Shown one piece after another: positions 24,312 to 38,500 of a stretch of 60,000 nucleotides of DNA (positions are counted from its first letter, which is position 1; each line of letters begins with the position of its first letter). The notes under the pieces are model-generated. The model was not told where the DNA came from. It searched no databases and was given only the letters and a program-made list of their open reading frames with translations. The position numbers and the translations under genes are program-made. The stretch lies in NCBI RefSeq assembly GCF_032854445.1, contig NC_088305.1, positions 29,538,628 to 29,598,627 on the forward strand, given 5' to 3'. Origin of the DNA: Liolophura sinensis. Taxonomy: Eukaryota > Mollusca > Polyplacophora > Chitonida > Chitonidae.

Positions 24312-26320
24312 AAGCACGTGTTGAAGATGTTCGCTGTTGGCGTTTAATTACTCCTCGGACTTCTGGTTACATTCACTTTCCCGAGATTACATCATTTTGG
24401 CTCCATAATAAAAAGGAATTAAGATGAACACGGAAATTGATCTATGTCCAAGGTGGGCATTTGTTTTTGAAGTGACCGCGTATATCACGTGAAGACCATT
24501 TGAGTAAAAATGTATCGATCACTGATCTACATCTGATAATCACTAATCATTTTTTTAACAAATGACCAGGTGGTTTTACACAGATCATGTTGGTCACGTG
24601 ACGTGATAATCACGCATCAAACAGACGCCGTCTTTATAACCTGTGCTCAAGATGGCTGCAAAAGAAAGAGAGGATTATTAGTGGTCTTAACAAGCAATAT
24701 CAACTTGCGGAACGAATTGGTTCTACAAATCACTATAAAATGGAAATGAAAGATGAAAGCTAATATAGAAATACTTGATCCATTCTTAGATAACCAAATC
24801 AAAGACGGAAAAATGGAATTTAAGGTGGATGCTAATGTGTTAGCCGTCTGCCACGGCAAAGAGAAACAAATCTTGATCACAGAACTTGGCAGCGCCCTCT
24901 ATAACAAGTTGGGGAGATAGGTCTGCCCATGACAAAAACTGTGAACAAAAGTTTTTCACTTTGTAATATGTTACATATGTTAATATAATTGTCCTCATAA
25001 AGCAATTTAAAAAGAATTAAAATTCGAATCGGGATTTTGTGGTCAGTTAAACTGTTTCAAAAAATTATCTTTTTCACAACAGCTTGATACAGACAATAAT
25101 AAAGGATGTCAGGAATTTTTCGAGTTCTCTTCTGTTGGAGCCTAGAATGTCTGTGTTAGTAGATCTTTTATGAGGGGATGGGCTGATATAACGATATAAT
25201 GAAAAGTCTCAGGAGACTTTAAGTGCTTGTATTACTACATTTAATAGTAGACAACATCACTCCACTGGAAAACGTAGTTCTGGTCACACTTTCCAGAGGA
25301 ATTGCAAGTCAAACTTCTCTCTACTTTTTACCTCCAAGAAAGTAATTCTGTACAAAGCCGCGTTGTCCTTTGTTCAGCAAACTGGTAATTGTTTACTCAT
25401 GCATCTTAAGGACACAATAGTCAGTCCTGTTTGGGCCCTTGGCGTATATTTGTCATTGTGAAAAGGTACCCCAAAGTTGTCGCGACAATTAAAAAAAGGT
25501 TTTGCACGAAGTTTTTGGGAAGTTTTTACTCAGGTGTCAACTCCACGTGTGATCGCAGTGAAAGAAAGTCACAGCGAAACGTCAAAGATTGTCATCATAG
25601 TGTCACGTGAGGACAGGCGATTATATTAGATTCTAGCAGTTTTTTTAACACCTGTCACGCGACAACTACCTGTAATTAAGACCACATAATCCCATCTATA
25701 CACATGAATAGATTAACCGGCTTTGTACTAATCTTTTAATTGCTCTAATTACTAATTGACTTAATGATTTTCACAATCCCAATACTACATGTATGCACTG
25801 CATATACCGTATTTCGCTTAAAGTTTGGTATGTAAAATACACTTTCTCAAGCATATAAAGGACATAAAATGATTGTTTTGATGCCAATATTCAATTTTTT
25901 GTGGTAAGAAATTACTCAAACTTCACAAAAAAATTTCAAGTGGCCTCACAATATGGTTAAATCGATCAGAATCAAGTAAAATTTGCCCATTGTAAAGAAT
26001 GCTAAACTTTATGTGAAATACAGTAAGTATATTTCTTCTTCAGACGCTCATGAATAATCATGAACATCTTGTCCAATCACACTGTACCTAATGTAGAGGT
26101 CAACGCGTGAGGTCAACAAAACTAAACTAATGAAAACGTCAGGCGAACAAAACACATCTTACTGCTCTCGATTCCAGCTGTAACAATATCTTAGTTTTCA
26201 ACTTACCCGTATATTTCCGGTAAATAGCCTGTCCATCATAGATTTTAGATCATATCATATTCAAAACCCTCCGTAGGTCTAAATTTGATTAATTTCGCAG
26301 ATATTGACATCTCCCACAAT
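24312..26320. other. No convincing gene
   Basis: One 51-codon stretch at about 24756-24920, with peptide text KMEFKVDANVLAVCHGKEKQ and a following TAG, reads like former coding sequence. It has an upstream stop and no splice support. The rest is featureless. Confidence 0.35.
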
Positions 26321-26324
26321 TACA

Positions 26325-26425
26325 GGGATACAGAATCCATGATGACTGGCTGACAGTTGAGATAGGATTTCCTGGGTTAAAGCTACAATCTTGGTCACGT
26401 ATGAATACATGTTCCATACTTTCCA
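26325..26425 (+). mobile_element. Family D repeat fragment
   Basis: It shows GGGATACAGAATCCATGATG, GGCTGACAGTTGAGATAGGA, CTGGGTTAAAG and CTTGGTCACGTATGAATACA, the same order as at 24001. Confidence 0.6.
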
Positions 26426-26429
26426 TGTG

Positions 26430-28070
26430 CATGCGAAGACGCATTTTCATTGGTCCAACTTCATCGAACGTTTCTGAACTGGTTGTCGTATTCGCACTGT
26501 CAAGGGATGACGTTCAGCAAGCCGGATTTTCTCAAATCTGATATGTATGTTGTTATATATAGTGTAACTGCTGATTCATTATGGCTCCATAAGACGCTGG
26601 AAGAACCTATACAATCATTCGCAAATTGTTATCTTTTGTTGAAAGAACAGGTATTCTTCTTTTTTTTTCTCAATAAGCACCTATAATTAATCTTTATATG
26701 AATTGCTAATAAACTAAGATGAATATCAAGTATAGCATTCTTTTTATATATTCAACGCACGAAAATGGCAAATGAAGATCCCAAAGCAGACTCCAATAAA
26801 TAGGCCACCATGCAGTTTATATCCTTAACGTCATTTTTACGGCTGCTTCCTCTTGTGTACGGCTTTTCAAATATATTTCTTTAGAAAGTGTTAACCGTCA
26901 AGTTTCTCAAGTATTTGTGTTTGATCTTCCTGTCGCAATGTTGTTTGCCTCCCTTATGGTGTACAGCAGGGGATTCATTAAGAAGATGGATTCGTGCCAA
27001 TACCTTACTTTAATCTCGTGCTGTTTTCTCGGCTGAGAACGTCTACTTTGTTTTAAAGAGTATAATTGTCCGTTTTAATCTAAAACAACTGTAGACTCTG
27101 CTCAGTTTTACCGATGTTGTGGTTTATTATTTTGAATTTCTTGAATTTTGGTATTATAGTCTTTATAGAAAAATAAACTATGCCACGAAGAATTAGTGTG
27201 CTGTGAAAGGAAAAGAGAGTGTTTTGTAGAAATGAAAAATTGTTCTTTGAAACAAGAAAAATGTACTACTAAGCGAAAGTGTTTAACGAAGCAAAAGTAT
27301 TTAACGAAGAGAAAGTTTGTTGAAGAGAAGATTGTGTCCTTTAGTAAGATCGTATCCTTAAGTAGAAAAAGAAAGTGTGCTATAGAAAAGAAAGTGTTCT
27401 CAGACACGGTACAGACTGACCATTGATTTCGCTGAAGAACCCCCCCCCCCCCAAAAACCCTCAAAACAGACTACATGTAACACATGCTACCCAACTTAAA
27501 TGAAGGAATTAAGATTGGTTATAGACCTATATGATTCAAAGTATTGCATTACGTTGAGTAATTTCTGAGAACCACCGAAGCACTGACATGAATAGCTAGT
27601 CTGTATTTACACAAGGCGGAAACATATTTATGTAACAGTATACATCACTGCAGCTATTATTTGAAGTTTTTTTCCGGTTCAGCTATACTACTGTACACAC
27701 ATGCGACACGATGCATACACCGCATGCGATGTCTTATATCCTGCCCTCAATCACCATCTTTCCAATCTGCCATAGATGTATGTTCCACAGTTTCAGTACT
27801 GGATATTTAGAGATGCGTGTAAACACACGTGTATCCAGTCTCGTCTGATCCGATCTGTGTGCCTGTCTGTCTGCCTGTCAGATTGTTGTTACAAAGATTA
27901 ACTCAAATTAAAAAAATAACAACAGCAACAACATTAAAAAAACAACTGCAAAAGTGTATTGAACGATGTTGTTTGAGGTTGTCTTCTACAATATGTTGTT
28001 GTCAGCGCATTGGGAAATTATAGCTGTGTACATCTGAACGCATGGAAATAAGGACAGCGGCTTAATTACT
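26430..28070. other. Intergenic spacer with simple-sequence tracts
   Basis: A lysine- and arginine-rich open frame at 27196-27426 consists of degenerate short repeats around AAGCGAAAGTGTTTAACGAA and is probably not a gene. A pure C run follows at about 27440. No other feature is seen. Confidence 0.4.
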
Positions 28071-28077
28071 CTTTGGG

Positions 28078-28348
28078 ACCTCCGTGGCTTGTAGTTGGTT
28101 AGCGCGCTAGCGCAGCGTAATGGCCCAGAACCCCTCACCAATGCGGTCGCTATGAGTTCAAGTCCAGCTCATGCTGGCTTCCTCTCCGGCCGTACATGGA
28201 AAGGTCTCCCAGCAACCAGCGGATGTTGGTGGGTTTCCCCCGGACTCTGCCTGGTTTCTTCCCACCATAATGCTGGCCGCCGTCGTATAAGTGAAATATT
28301 CTTGAGTGCGGCGTAAAACACCTATCAAAAAAATATATAAATAAATTA
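28078..28348 (+). mobile_element. Family A SINE, near full length with tRNA head
   Basis: The head CTCCGTGGCTTGTAGTTGGT (A-box region) continues into TAGCGCGCTAGCGCAGCG and the B box GAGTTCAAGTCCAGCTC. The core is intact and the tail is eroded (AAAAAATATATAAATAAATT). Confidence 0.95.
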
Positions 28349-28414
28349 AATACTCTGTATTCACTAGACCAGTGGCAACAGATTGCAACGTACATCACCC
28401 CAGTTTTGTTTACC

Positions 28415-28560
28415 CACCTCTGCTTAAGACATGGCGCTAGGACATGAACAGTATGAATAAAACCCCAATTGACAAGAGGTCGTATTTGACCCTCTACATG
28501 TGACCATTTACCGAGTATCACACAGCCTGTGGCTGCCCTGGTTTTAACCTATTTTATATT
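28415..28560 (+). mobile_element. Family C element copy
   Basis: The order CTGCTTAAGACATGGCGCTA, AATTGACAAGAGGTCGTATT, GTGACCATTTACC and CTGCCCTGGTTTTAACC matches the 23-kb copies. The terminal CTGTCGTCGCTGCTCTGG box is altered here. Confidence 0.65.
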
Positions 28561-28589
28561 GATACGGACTGCAGCTTATCCTAGATTAC

Positions 28590-30235
28590 GTATAACCACG
28601 TAGTCTTTTTACCACTTTTGGAAAGACCGATTGTTGAAAGACCAATTTATCGTCATTTTACAATTGAACTTCACTTCATTATTGACAGTTTACATAGCGA
28701 GTCTACCGAACTGAAATCATGCTCGATCATGGTTGTCTCGGGATAAGTTTGTGTCGCTTTCAAGTTTTGTGTCACCTGACACAAACTTTGGTCTACCAGC
28801 ATGGGGTTCCTTATGAGTGGGGCTAATTCCAGTGTTAGTATGTTACAGTATTATTCATTGTCTATACAAACACCAGCATTCAGGAAGGTACCTCCCCCAT
28901 CGAGAGCCTCTGGTGAGCATCGGCCTATATAACGTAATAATTATCCGGTGGGAGGGAATACTTATCGAAAACGACTGAAGTGCTCACATGTTCTCACAGA
29001 GGTCCGCGCTATACATGTACTTACATCTGCTAGTGGTCAAACACCTGGGATATTCTGACTTGACAAACTTCTCACCTGTTGACTTTAAACAGCAATCCTA
29101 ACGCATAATATTAACAGGTAAGTGAGCTGGAAATTTTGATACCCTGAATATGTAGAGAAACCTGTAATGTCACTGGCGTTGATTTGATGCTGAATATGGT
29201 AATCAGTTCTAACGCGACTATGTTTTACCTGATTTAGGTTTTAGTAACAAAAAATGAAACTGTTTTTGCGAGAAAAAGTCTATGATAATAGTAATACACT
29301 TATTTACAGGACCTATGCTGTTGTTAGAAAGTGCAGGTTTTGTGATTTCGATGAGTTTCATGACCGAAAATGATTGTTTTGATAAGTGTAATTATATGAG
29401 TCATAACCCGACTATCAGGTGTCGGAACTGCTGGCTGTCCACAGCAGTGTGGCTTTTGTGCATAGTGCTATGTGCTAAAATAGCTTGTAATACAGGACAA
29501 CTGAAAAACACTAAACACCACAGCAAAGCAACCCTTCCTCAGGTGCGTTGTATTAAATTGCGTCAGCAAAGGTAATGGAAGGTGAAAAGATTCTCAGAGT
29601 TGTTCGGGATTCACAGCTTACAGGATTGAAGTTTATTTAAATAGATCGCTTACAAATTACATGATCAGCGCGGGCACTTTAAGCTTGAGACGATACAGTT
29701 TGACTTTTCTTGTGACCTCCACGGTGCTTGCATGCATGGATGACACGAACAGGGTGTGTTTGGCTGCTACTAGAGTGCGTGCGTATTGGCCGTTATAAGC
29801 AGTGGGCTACACAGATGGGGTGGATGGGTTTACGTAGGATGGAGATCAAGTTTGCACAAAACGGCTTGTATATGTGTGCTGTCAGAATTTGATATAAGCT
29901 GAGATTCCAAGCCTTGAATCGGATAATTTATCTGATAAAGACATGATGTTGTCTGGATTTAAAAAAAAAAAGAACATACTCGGGATAATTCATTTCACTT
30001 ACACAGAGGAGAAATTAACCAGCACGGAAGAATTGAAATGCCCAGCATGAAGGCGGATTGCACGTGTATAGCGACGCAAGCTGTATCCGAACTCACTACC
30101 CATAGTTGGAGATGAAAGCTTTGCTCGAACATATGCGCTGTGTTTCAATTGTGTATTACAAACCTGATTTAGATATCATTACGTGCCCATAATAGTTTTA
30201 CTTTCATGATGATAGATGAAAGTAGGTGTGACATC
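28590..30235. other. No gene seen
   Basis: A small inverted repeat occurs at about 28746-28792 (AAGTTTGTGTC and GACACAAACTT). An open frame at 29282 has no recognisable domain. Otherwise nothing. Confidence 0.4.
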
Positions 30236-30237
30236 AC

Positions 30238-30392
30238 AATTTATTTATTTATTTGATTGCTGTTTTACGCCATACTGAAGAATATTTTCATTTATACGAC
30301 AACAGCCAGCATTATGGTGGGTGGAAACCTGGCAGAGACCGGGGAAAACCCACGACCGTCCGCAGGTTGTTGGCTCACCCTGCTAGGTGTGA
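30238..30392 (-). mobile_element. Family A SINE, tail and core
   Basis: The tail is TTTATTTATTTATTTGATTG on the plus strand. The core is diverged (ACGACAACAGCCAGCATTAT) and the copy stops at CCGCAGGTTG. Confidence 0.88.
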
Positions 30393-30394
30393 GA

Positions 30395-31700
30395 CTTTGA
30401 TATGAACGGAGGGTAATAATTATTGTTTGTGAGAAGGCTAGTGAGTAAAAACTGCATGGTGTTATACCTTGTTTGTATCTTGGCAAAATTCGGTGGTTTT
30501 ACCCCTGGCAGTCTGATAGGTGGTCAGGAGTTCTGCCAAACACGTGATCACTAAATGCATGATTCTTGTCTCCGCCCACACCTCAATAACCCCGTGAGAA
30601 CACTGGGTAGCTAAACGACCTCATTCATTCGTCCTACGGCTGCACCGAATGGACTGGGGAATAACCCCAAGGGTTACAATAACAATAAGAATGGAACCTA
30701 TCATCAATAATCTATATCTCGTGCAGAGGGAACGGGAATGAAGATCCCCAGGTGAAGGTCATTTTAATCGACCACACGGAATTTACGCCTTTGTCATTCT
30801 AACGTTTCTCGAACACAAACGCAACAGTTTCATTGTTCCAATTTCACAAAGCTTGTTTTCATTGGTCCAAATATGAAGTCTGTTTTGCATACCGAGCTGT
30901 CACCTAGCGTTATACTGAACTCCCAAGTAGTGACTTGTCAAAAATCGCTTTGTGCAATGCCTCGATCAAAAGAGCCAAGACATTAAAACTCACAGTGAAC
31001 AACGTTCTGATATAGGCCTGTTTTCCCGGGAGAGAGCTGCGTTGAAGTGGTGCAGACAGTAAACGTTAGCCTCCACCTCAAAGCTTACCAAATATGAAAT
31101 CTTTAGTGGAATACAGAGACGCCATGCTGAGGTAATAATCGAATTTCCCACGCACCAATTCATGCAGTTCCTCACTTAGGTGTAGGTTATTGTAAATTTT
31201 CACTTACCCCCCAACCTTTCCCCACCCTTCCCATTGAATCTTCAAGCCATCCAAAGACCGCTGTCCCCCACGTGCAACACGTATGTTCAAGTTCCCGTGC
31301 CATGCAGAGCTCCAGGTGCCTCCCCTCCCCCCGCTTCTCGTTCATTTTTGTCGATACCCGGTACAGAAAATAATAATTAAGATTTTGGGGGACGTACCCA
31401 CCGGAATACTACCTGCAGACAATCATCGCGGGCCTTTATAGATCAAAGCGAGGGACGTCGAAATTAGGTCTACATAATCAAGTTTTGACGCGGTCGATAC
31501 AGAAGCTATGCCAGTACATAAAGTATATATACTGGAACATTTTCAAGGTAAACTCACAGTTGTTACGTTTCCTCAGATAAATAAGGCGTGAAAAAAGGTG
31601 ATTTAAAAAAAAATTAAACTTGCATTAGAAATATTTCTGAGGAATTCCGTTGTAAGATTTCAACATCCTGCATATTTTATCGCCTCACAAAGTCTTCAGT
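30395..31700. other. No gene seen
   Basis: A C-rich tract lies at 31207-31335. There is no open segment with splice context and no named repeat. Confidence 0.4.
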
Positions 31701-31701
31701 A

Positions 31702-31892
31702 TTTTATTTATTTATTTATTTATTTATATAATTGGTGTTTTACGCCGTATTCAAGAATATTTTACTTACACGACGGCGGCCAGCATTATGTTAGGCGGAA
31801 ACCGGTCAGAGCCCGGGGAAACCCACGACCATCCACAGGTTGCTGCTAGACGTTCCCTCGTACGGCCGAAGAGGAAGCCAGCACGAGCTTCA
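31702..31892 (-). mobile_element. Family A SINE upstream of the Grb-like gene
   Basis: It has a long TTTA tail (31702-31728), a complete core and the GCCGAAGAGGAAGCCAGCA junction. The copy breaks at the start of the head. Confidence 0.92.
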
Positions 31893-31894
31893 GT

Positions 31895-32584
31895 ATGATG
31901 CGACTGGAATACAATTCTATACTAATACATGTATTAAGATTTCCCGTTGTTTCTATTCAAATATAATTTCTGATCAACGCTAACGGCTAGTTCATCTGCT
32001 ATCTGTACTTTAAGCACATATCTGTTCGATATCGCAATACGCGAACTTGTGACCTACGTGTAGCTACAAACTTTAATTTCTGGTTGCTGATTTAAGCATG
32101 GTTAGGCACTCCAACAAGGTCAGTCCAACAAGCTCAATATTTATATGGTGAAAATAGTATACAAGCTCAATATTTATACGGTGAAAATAGTATTATGTGG
32201 AAGGAAGTAGTAAAATGTTCCATACGGTTGGCGCTATTCGACCACGTGATTGTTCCATGAGGGCGATAGCCACCTTCTCGTCTGATATAGATTGATTATG
32301 CAGCAATATTAGTCAGTCAGAATTTGTCGTTCGTTTTGCTGCAGTGTTATGCGAAATAGTGGCATCGCCCAAAAATTTGGAAGAGTCATATAGGGTACTA
32401 AAACATTTCGGACTTATTATTTAGGTCGATACAGTTTTTTTATAGTTCCAATGGCGAAAACTCTCCATTATCTACCGGTACTTCGCGAAAAGGCCACAGC
32501 TTTTCAATCACAACCGTATTAATTGATCATTTACATGGTTCGTCAAGTGACTCTATTCAACCTCCTACTGTTTGACTGTTTCAG
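31895..32584 (+). other. Upstream region and 5' splice context of the Grb-like gene
   Basis: A two-copy 40-bp repeat (ACAAGCTCAATATTTATA) is at about 32127-32200. The only gene signal is the acceptor GTTTGACTGTTTCAG ending at 32584, which implies an upstream noncoding first exon that I cannot locate. Confidence 0.4.
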
Positions 32585-35500
32585 GATTATGGACCGTTTT
32601 CCAAGTTTGATCGGTAAACATCGGCACTTTTCGGACTCGGACCGGCTACCTGGACCTCATACGCCGTACTCAGGCTGCCGGAAATTGTCCAATATGGAGG
32701 CTCTGGAGGATACCCTTGCCAGTCTGAACCAGAGGATCAGTGTGATGAGTTTGTCGTCACGACCCGCACTGGACAGCTGGGAGTCCGGTAAGTAAGCCAT
32801 CACCATCAACAAACGTGACAGCACTATGTGCATGTCGCATATCAGCGAGGCGACACTATAAGTATGTCGATATTAAAATGGGACTGCCACAGTAGGTTCT
32901 ACATTAGCATTGCCAACAAAGACACATCTGCACTAGCATTACCAGCACAGTTCTGGATGGGTCTAAGCATTTCCAGTACAGTTCTGGATGGGCCTAAGCA
33001 TTACCAGCACAGTTCTGGATGGGCCTAAGCATTACCAGCACAGTTCTGGATGGGTCTAAGCATTTCCAGTACAGTTCTGGATGGGCCTAAGCATTACCAG
33101 CACAGTTCTGGATGGGCCTAAGCATTACCAGCACAGTTCTGGATGGGTCTAAGCATTTCCAGTACAGTTCTGGATGGGCCTAAGCATTTCCAGTACAGTT
33201 CTGGATGGGCCTAAGCATTACCAGCACAGTTCTGGATGGGTCTAAGCATTTCCAGTACAGTTCTGGATGGGCCTAAGCATTACCAGCACAGTTCTGGATG
33301 GGTCTAAGCATTTCCAGTACAGTTCTGGATGGGCCTAAGCATTTCCAGTACAGTTCTGGATGGGCCTAAGCATTACCAGCACAGTTCTGGATGGGCCTAA
33401 GCATTTCCAGTACAGTTCTGGATGGGTCTAAGCATTTCCAGTACAGTTCTGGGTGAGTTTAAGCCCCGAATGGATCTTAGCACTGCCAGCATAGTTCTTC
33501 ATCAGCATCAAACACAACAAACAGTCGTCGGCCTTAGCATAGGAGCACAGTTCTACATGAGCATCAAACATTATTGACACAGCTCCATTACCAGCACAGT
33601 TGTGGATGGGTCCATGTATTACCAGCACCGTTGTGGATGGGTCCAGGTATTATTAGCACAGTTGTGGATGGGTGCATGTATTACCAGCACCGTTGTGGAA
33701 GGGTCCAGGTATTATCAGCGCAGTTGTGGATGGGTCCAGGTATTATCAGCACAGTTGTGGATGGGTGCATGTGTTACCAGCACAGTTGTGGATGGGTCTA
33801 GGTATTATCAGCACAGTTGTGGATGGTTCCAGGTATTACCAGCACAGTTGTGGATAGTTCCAGGTATTACCAGCACAGTTGTGGATGGGTCTAGGTATTA
33901 TTAGCACAGTTGTGGATGAGTCTAGGTATTATCAGCACAGCTGTGGATGGGTGCATGTGTCACCAGCACAGTTGTGGATGGGTCCAGGTATTATCAGCAC
34001 AGTTGTGGATGGTTCCAGGTATTACCAGCACAGTTGTGGATGGTTCCAGGTATTATTAGCACAGTTGTGGATGGGTCTAGGTATTATCAGCACAGTTGTG
34101 GATGGGTCTAGGTATTATTAGCACAGTTGTGGATGGGTGCATGTGTTACCAGCACAGTTGTGGATGGGTCCAGGTATTATCAGCACAGTTGTGGATGGGT
34201 CCAGGTATTATCAACACAGTTGTGGATGGTTCCAGGTATTACCAGCACAGTTGTGGATGGTTCCAGGTATTATTAGCACAGTTGTGGATGGGTCTAGGTA
34301 TTATCAGCACAGTTGTGGATGGGTGCATGTGTTACCAGCACAGTTGTGGATGGGTGCATGTGTTACCAGCACAGTTGTGGATGGTTCCAGGTATTATTAG
34401 CACAGTTGTGGATGGGTGCATGTGTTACCAGCACAGTTGTGGATGGTTCCAGGTATTATTAGCACAGTTGTGGATGGGTATAGGTATTAACAGCACAGTT
34501 CTGAATCCGCTCAGTACAGTGCAGATACAAAGGTCCCAATGGCTACGTGCGTCCATTTGACAATTGTCAGACTGTAGTTACTGCTCTGGTTTTATTCTCT
34601 GTGCTGATATTATATCATAATTACCCACACATCTACATAAGAATCAGCACTACGATACTCACAAAAAACATCTACATTAACATTTATCAGACATCAAAGC
34701 AACAGTCTTATCCGCGTGAGTTGGATTGGAACCCGTGATCTCATTGTTGATAGCTTGAACAACCTGCTTGCCGGCTTAGTCATTTATCTATATATGTGAT
34801 GCTGACCCTACCTTGAGTTTAGACCATCAAAATTTTCTCCAATAAAACTAATGGGCACAGAAAGTAGTCTAATCGTTTGTCTTGATCGTGCAGTGACACA
34901 GTTCTACATACCTATTTATATATTCTAAGTAAGCCACGTGGCCATAAACCGCTGTAAGAATAACAACAGGTAAGGTCTTTTAAGTGTGCTTGACGATTAT
35001 AAATGTCACAAAACTGTGTCGCGAAAGGATATATTGGCTAATTTAAGGCGGGTCTTTGCTACAACTATAGAATAATACTGACCTTTGTGTATGTGGGCTA
35101 CAAATATTCGTGTAGTCATCCGTCAACTCTAGCTGTTTTCGACATTGCACAAAACCTTCATGGATATATAGCAACCGCATACATGTCAGAAATGCCTAAG
35201 CAATCTTTTGCTGAAATGTTCGTCTGACTGGATACTGAATTACAACATCGATTTGGACGAACATTATACGGTTTGTACTGGCAAATTATAGGCTCCACAT
35301 AGAGGTCTCAATAGCTGGTGTCGCTCACAGTGTCTGCGTCGGGATGATTCACTGCGGCAGCGCCATGTATTCTGGCAATGTGAAACCATCCTATGACACG
35401 AAGACATCGTCATGAGAGCGACTTTTATTCCAAAGTAGACAACAACCTTAATGACCTTGAGTATGACCTTGAGTTTATTATTCGTGTTACAGAATACTCC

Positions 35501-38500
35501 AGTGGATATGATGAGATGAGTTTACAAAGTGGCAGCAGTGTGGACTCCTGCTTCAGTAGTGAGGACAGCCTGGACTACACGGTCATCCCCAACCCACGGG
35601 ACGAGAAGACCCCCACCCAAGGACAGGCACAACTGCCAGACTTCTCAGGTAGAGTACAGCCGTGAAGGTCGTGGCAATGTCACGCAATTTTCTCTCTTTA
35701 CACAATATTGTATTTCTGTCTGAGGATAGGTTCTGTAGTATGGAATATACCCGCTAGATTGAATCATTTCCTGATACAAGATCAAATAAAACAAAATATA
35801 GGAAAGTATATTTAAAGGTGAAAATTCTTACGAGCATGTTTATTATAGCAAAAACAGTGGTAACTTTAATAATTGCAAATTATGTTGTGTTTTTATGCCT
35901 AATCTCATCATCTCTGACTTCAGGCCGCCCCGATTTCTTGCAAAGAAGTTTCTCCACTCCCAACAGCTTTCCATCTGTACCACCTCGCCGTGATGTCAGA
36001 CGGTCGTTGCGTGAATCAGTGACGTCACAATCTTCAAACTACAGCGTGATCGTTTCAGCGCAGTTGAAAGACCCAAGCAAGGTATTTTGACTTAACATCA
36101 TTTTTATTACATTTTTCGGCTGTTTGACACGTGTGTGCGCATATGCTCGTTTGTTTTAATTAGGTACAGCCTTGAAATAATAAATTTAATAGCAGCGAGA
36201 CTACTTATAGTCCACGGTATGTTTAATTCAGTTGTCGTTAGGATGTCATTCAAAAATTAGTTACAAATTTTATTCTCAGAAAGAAACTGGCTGGCGGACA
36301 TGGTTACGTGGTCAGAGCAGGCTGTCGCTAAGAGACAACAGCACGCGCAATAAGGTAAGCGGTGAGGCCAAATATTCGAGATTACAGACAGAAAAAAAAT
36401 GGAAAAACCTATAACTAAGGGAAACTACTGAAAACTATACGATTAGGAGGCCAAGATGTGAACAGGGTTACATGTTGGACTTTTTTGTTCCCTCAGACGA
36501 AGTTGACGGTGTTTGACGAAGGCGGAGGAAGTCACGCGGTTTTGGTGGACGAGAAGACGACAGCTGGAGACTTGGTCAAGTCGATGGTGGCCCGAACACA
36601 GAGCAAGGACAGCATTCATTGGTCAATAATCGAAGACCTGGATCTTGGAAGAGCAGGTTAGGGTTGTCTCCACTTTAAAACAAATATTTATTTAAAAAGA
36701 TAAACAAAAGCAGTAAACCGCCATATTGTATGTAAGGTCTCCCAGTAAATCGATTAGCCCAAAATGAAGCTTTTATTTTCTATCCCCAGATTTTAGTTAT
36801 TTTATTGAAATAAAAAATGAAGAAGAAAAAAACATGACTGGATACATGATAATTGTTTGGCTGAAATTGCGAATCTGCCAATAGCGCTCACATATCCTTC
36901 TGTCGAACATCAGTTATACAATTATAATTTTATTCAATTTTTTTGTACACCAGAATTAAGCCACTGTTAGAAGAGGTGATTTCGAGAGGTGTTCTGTCCT
37001 TCAGTTAACCAATCAAGCGATCCATATTCGAATTTTCAGAAAGACTAGTTGAAGACCATGAGCAGATTTTGTCCATCCGAACAAACTGGACATCGGCCCG
37101 GATGAACAAAATCGTATTCAAAAATGAACCCAGGAAAAACGACCCATTCATGCATCCAGAGGTGAGTTGTGTGGAGACAGACACGCGTCTGGCCTCTACA
37201 AACTGACTGCATGTGTACATACACTTCCGGACGAAATCTCTTCATAGAGACACACGCTTTAAGCTCTATGATTTATGACGTGTTTCCAAAAATAAGCAAT
37301 GTTTATAAAAAGTAGACACATTATAAAACACTTATAATCCGGAGCTGGAATCTTGAAGGTCAAAACTAATTTTAGTGGTACATTTCAACTCTAAAAACTA
37401 AAGATTTATTTTTTTAACAAGTAGCAGCCTTCTATGTGGTATTGTTTCTTGCATTTAATTAGAGACTCACCAAATGAGAATACTATAATATCATGTAGAC
37501 CCTAGCTAAAATACGAGACTGCTTTTTTTCATCTGGGAACTTCCTATATTGTGAAATAAAAATCGAGTATCAGTTAACGTATGGATAAGGGCGATATAGG
37601 CTATACAAAATGACAAAAAATTATTTGGTTGAAGGGAAATATTCTTGTCATAAACTCGCACTGTCCCAAAGACTAAACATTACTGACACACTATTAAGAT
37701 TTGTAGTAAATACTTATACAGCTAATCTCGGTTTTTCCAGCGTCTTTTCTCCGAGCACATGAAGGACCAGAAGTCCGACCGGAAGCGGTTGACAGCAGAC
37801 GCGGAGAGAGCACGGGAAATCCTTATGATGGTTGGTCACAATTTCAGTCCATTTTACCGCCAAAAATTTATCTCCATTGACTTATAACTGCGTTTAATGT
37901 GATTAAAAGTAACTTATATCTGACGCGAAAATATTTATATTTTTGACAGGTAGTCATTGACTGTATTTTAACACAGCGTTTCTTAACCTGACATCATTCA
38001 CTGCGCGTTGTATAACCATGACTGTTTTGGTGGTCGGATGTGAAACTGTCACAAGAATTTGTCCAGTTCTTAACACTACACTGTCCATTTTGACATGTAC
38101 ATCATGCTTATCAACTTATTCGTGTTCTCTATGTCCACAGGACTTAGTAGCGGAGTCAGACCGCACACCTGACCTCCAGGGAAAGCTGCACCTGAAGTTA
38201 GCCGGGGAGAGCAAATGGAGGAAGGCCTACTGTTACTTGAGGGGTTCGGGACTGCACTACTCAACTAAGGGCAAAACTCAGGTATTTATGTTTTAATTTA
38301 TTTCATTGTGGTTTAACACCGTACTGAAGAATTTATCGGTTGCCTGACGGCGGCCAGGATAATAGTTTAGGGAGACTTAAAGTAAGGGTTGATATGGCTC
38401 TCATCTCCAAATTTGTGCCCATCACCTTTCATGGATAAGATATAAAAGGGAAAAATTTGAGCAAAGCTTAGCACCCCCCCCCCAAAATCTGGGTACATTG

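Noticed and set aside
24756-24920. 51-codon conserved-looking stretch as a gene
   Set aside because: It has an upstream in-frame stop, no splice site and no recognised family; left as a note in the spacer entry.
27196-27426. Lysine-rich frame as a nuclear protein
   Set aside because: Made of degenerate short repeats with no start context or splice sites.
28150-28521. 123-codon minus-strand frame (and similar ones at 52125 and 13411)
   Set aside because: They lie within family A SINE copies; the recurrent peptide text is translated SINE core.
33574-34560. Several frames of 60-154 codons in the 31-bp arrays
   Set aside because: They overlap one another in all three frames and contain only repeat units.
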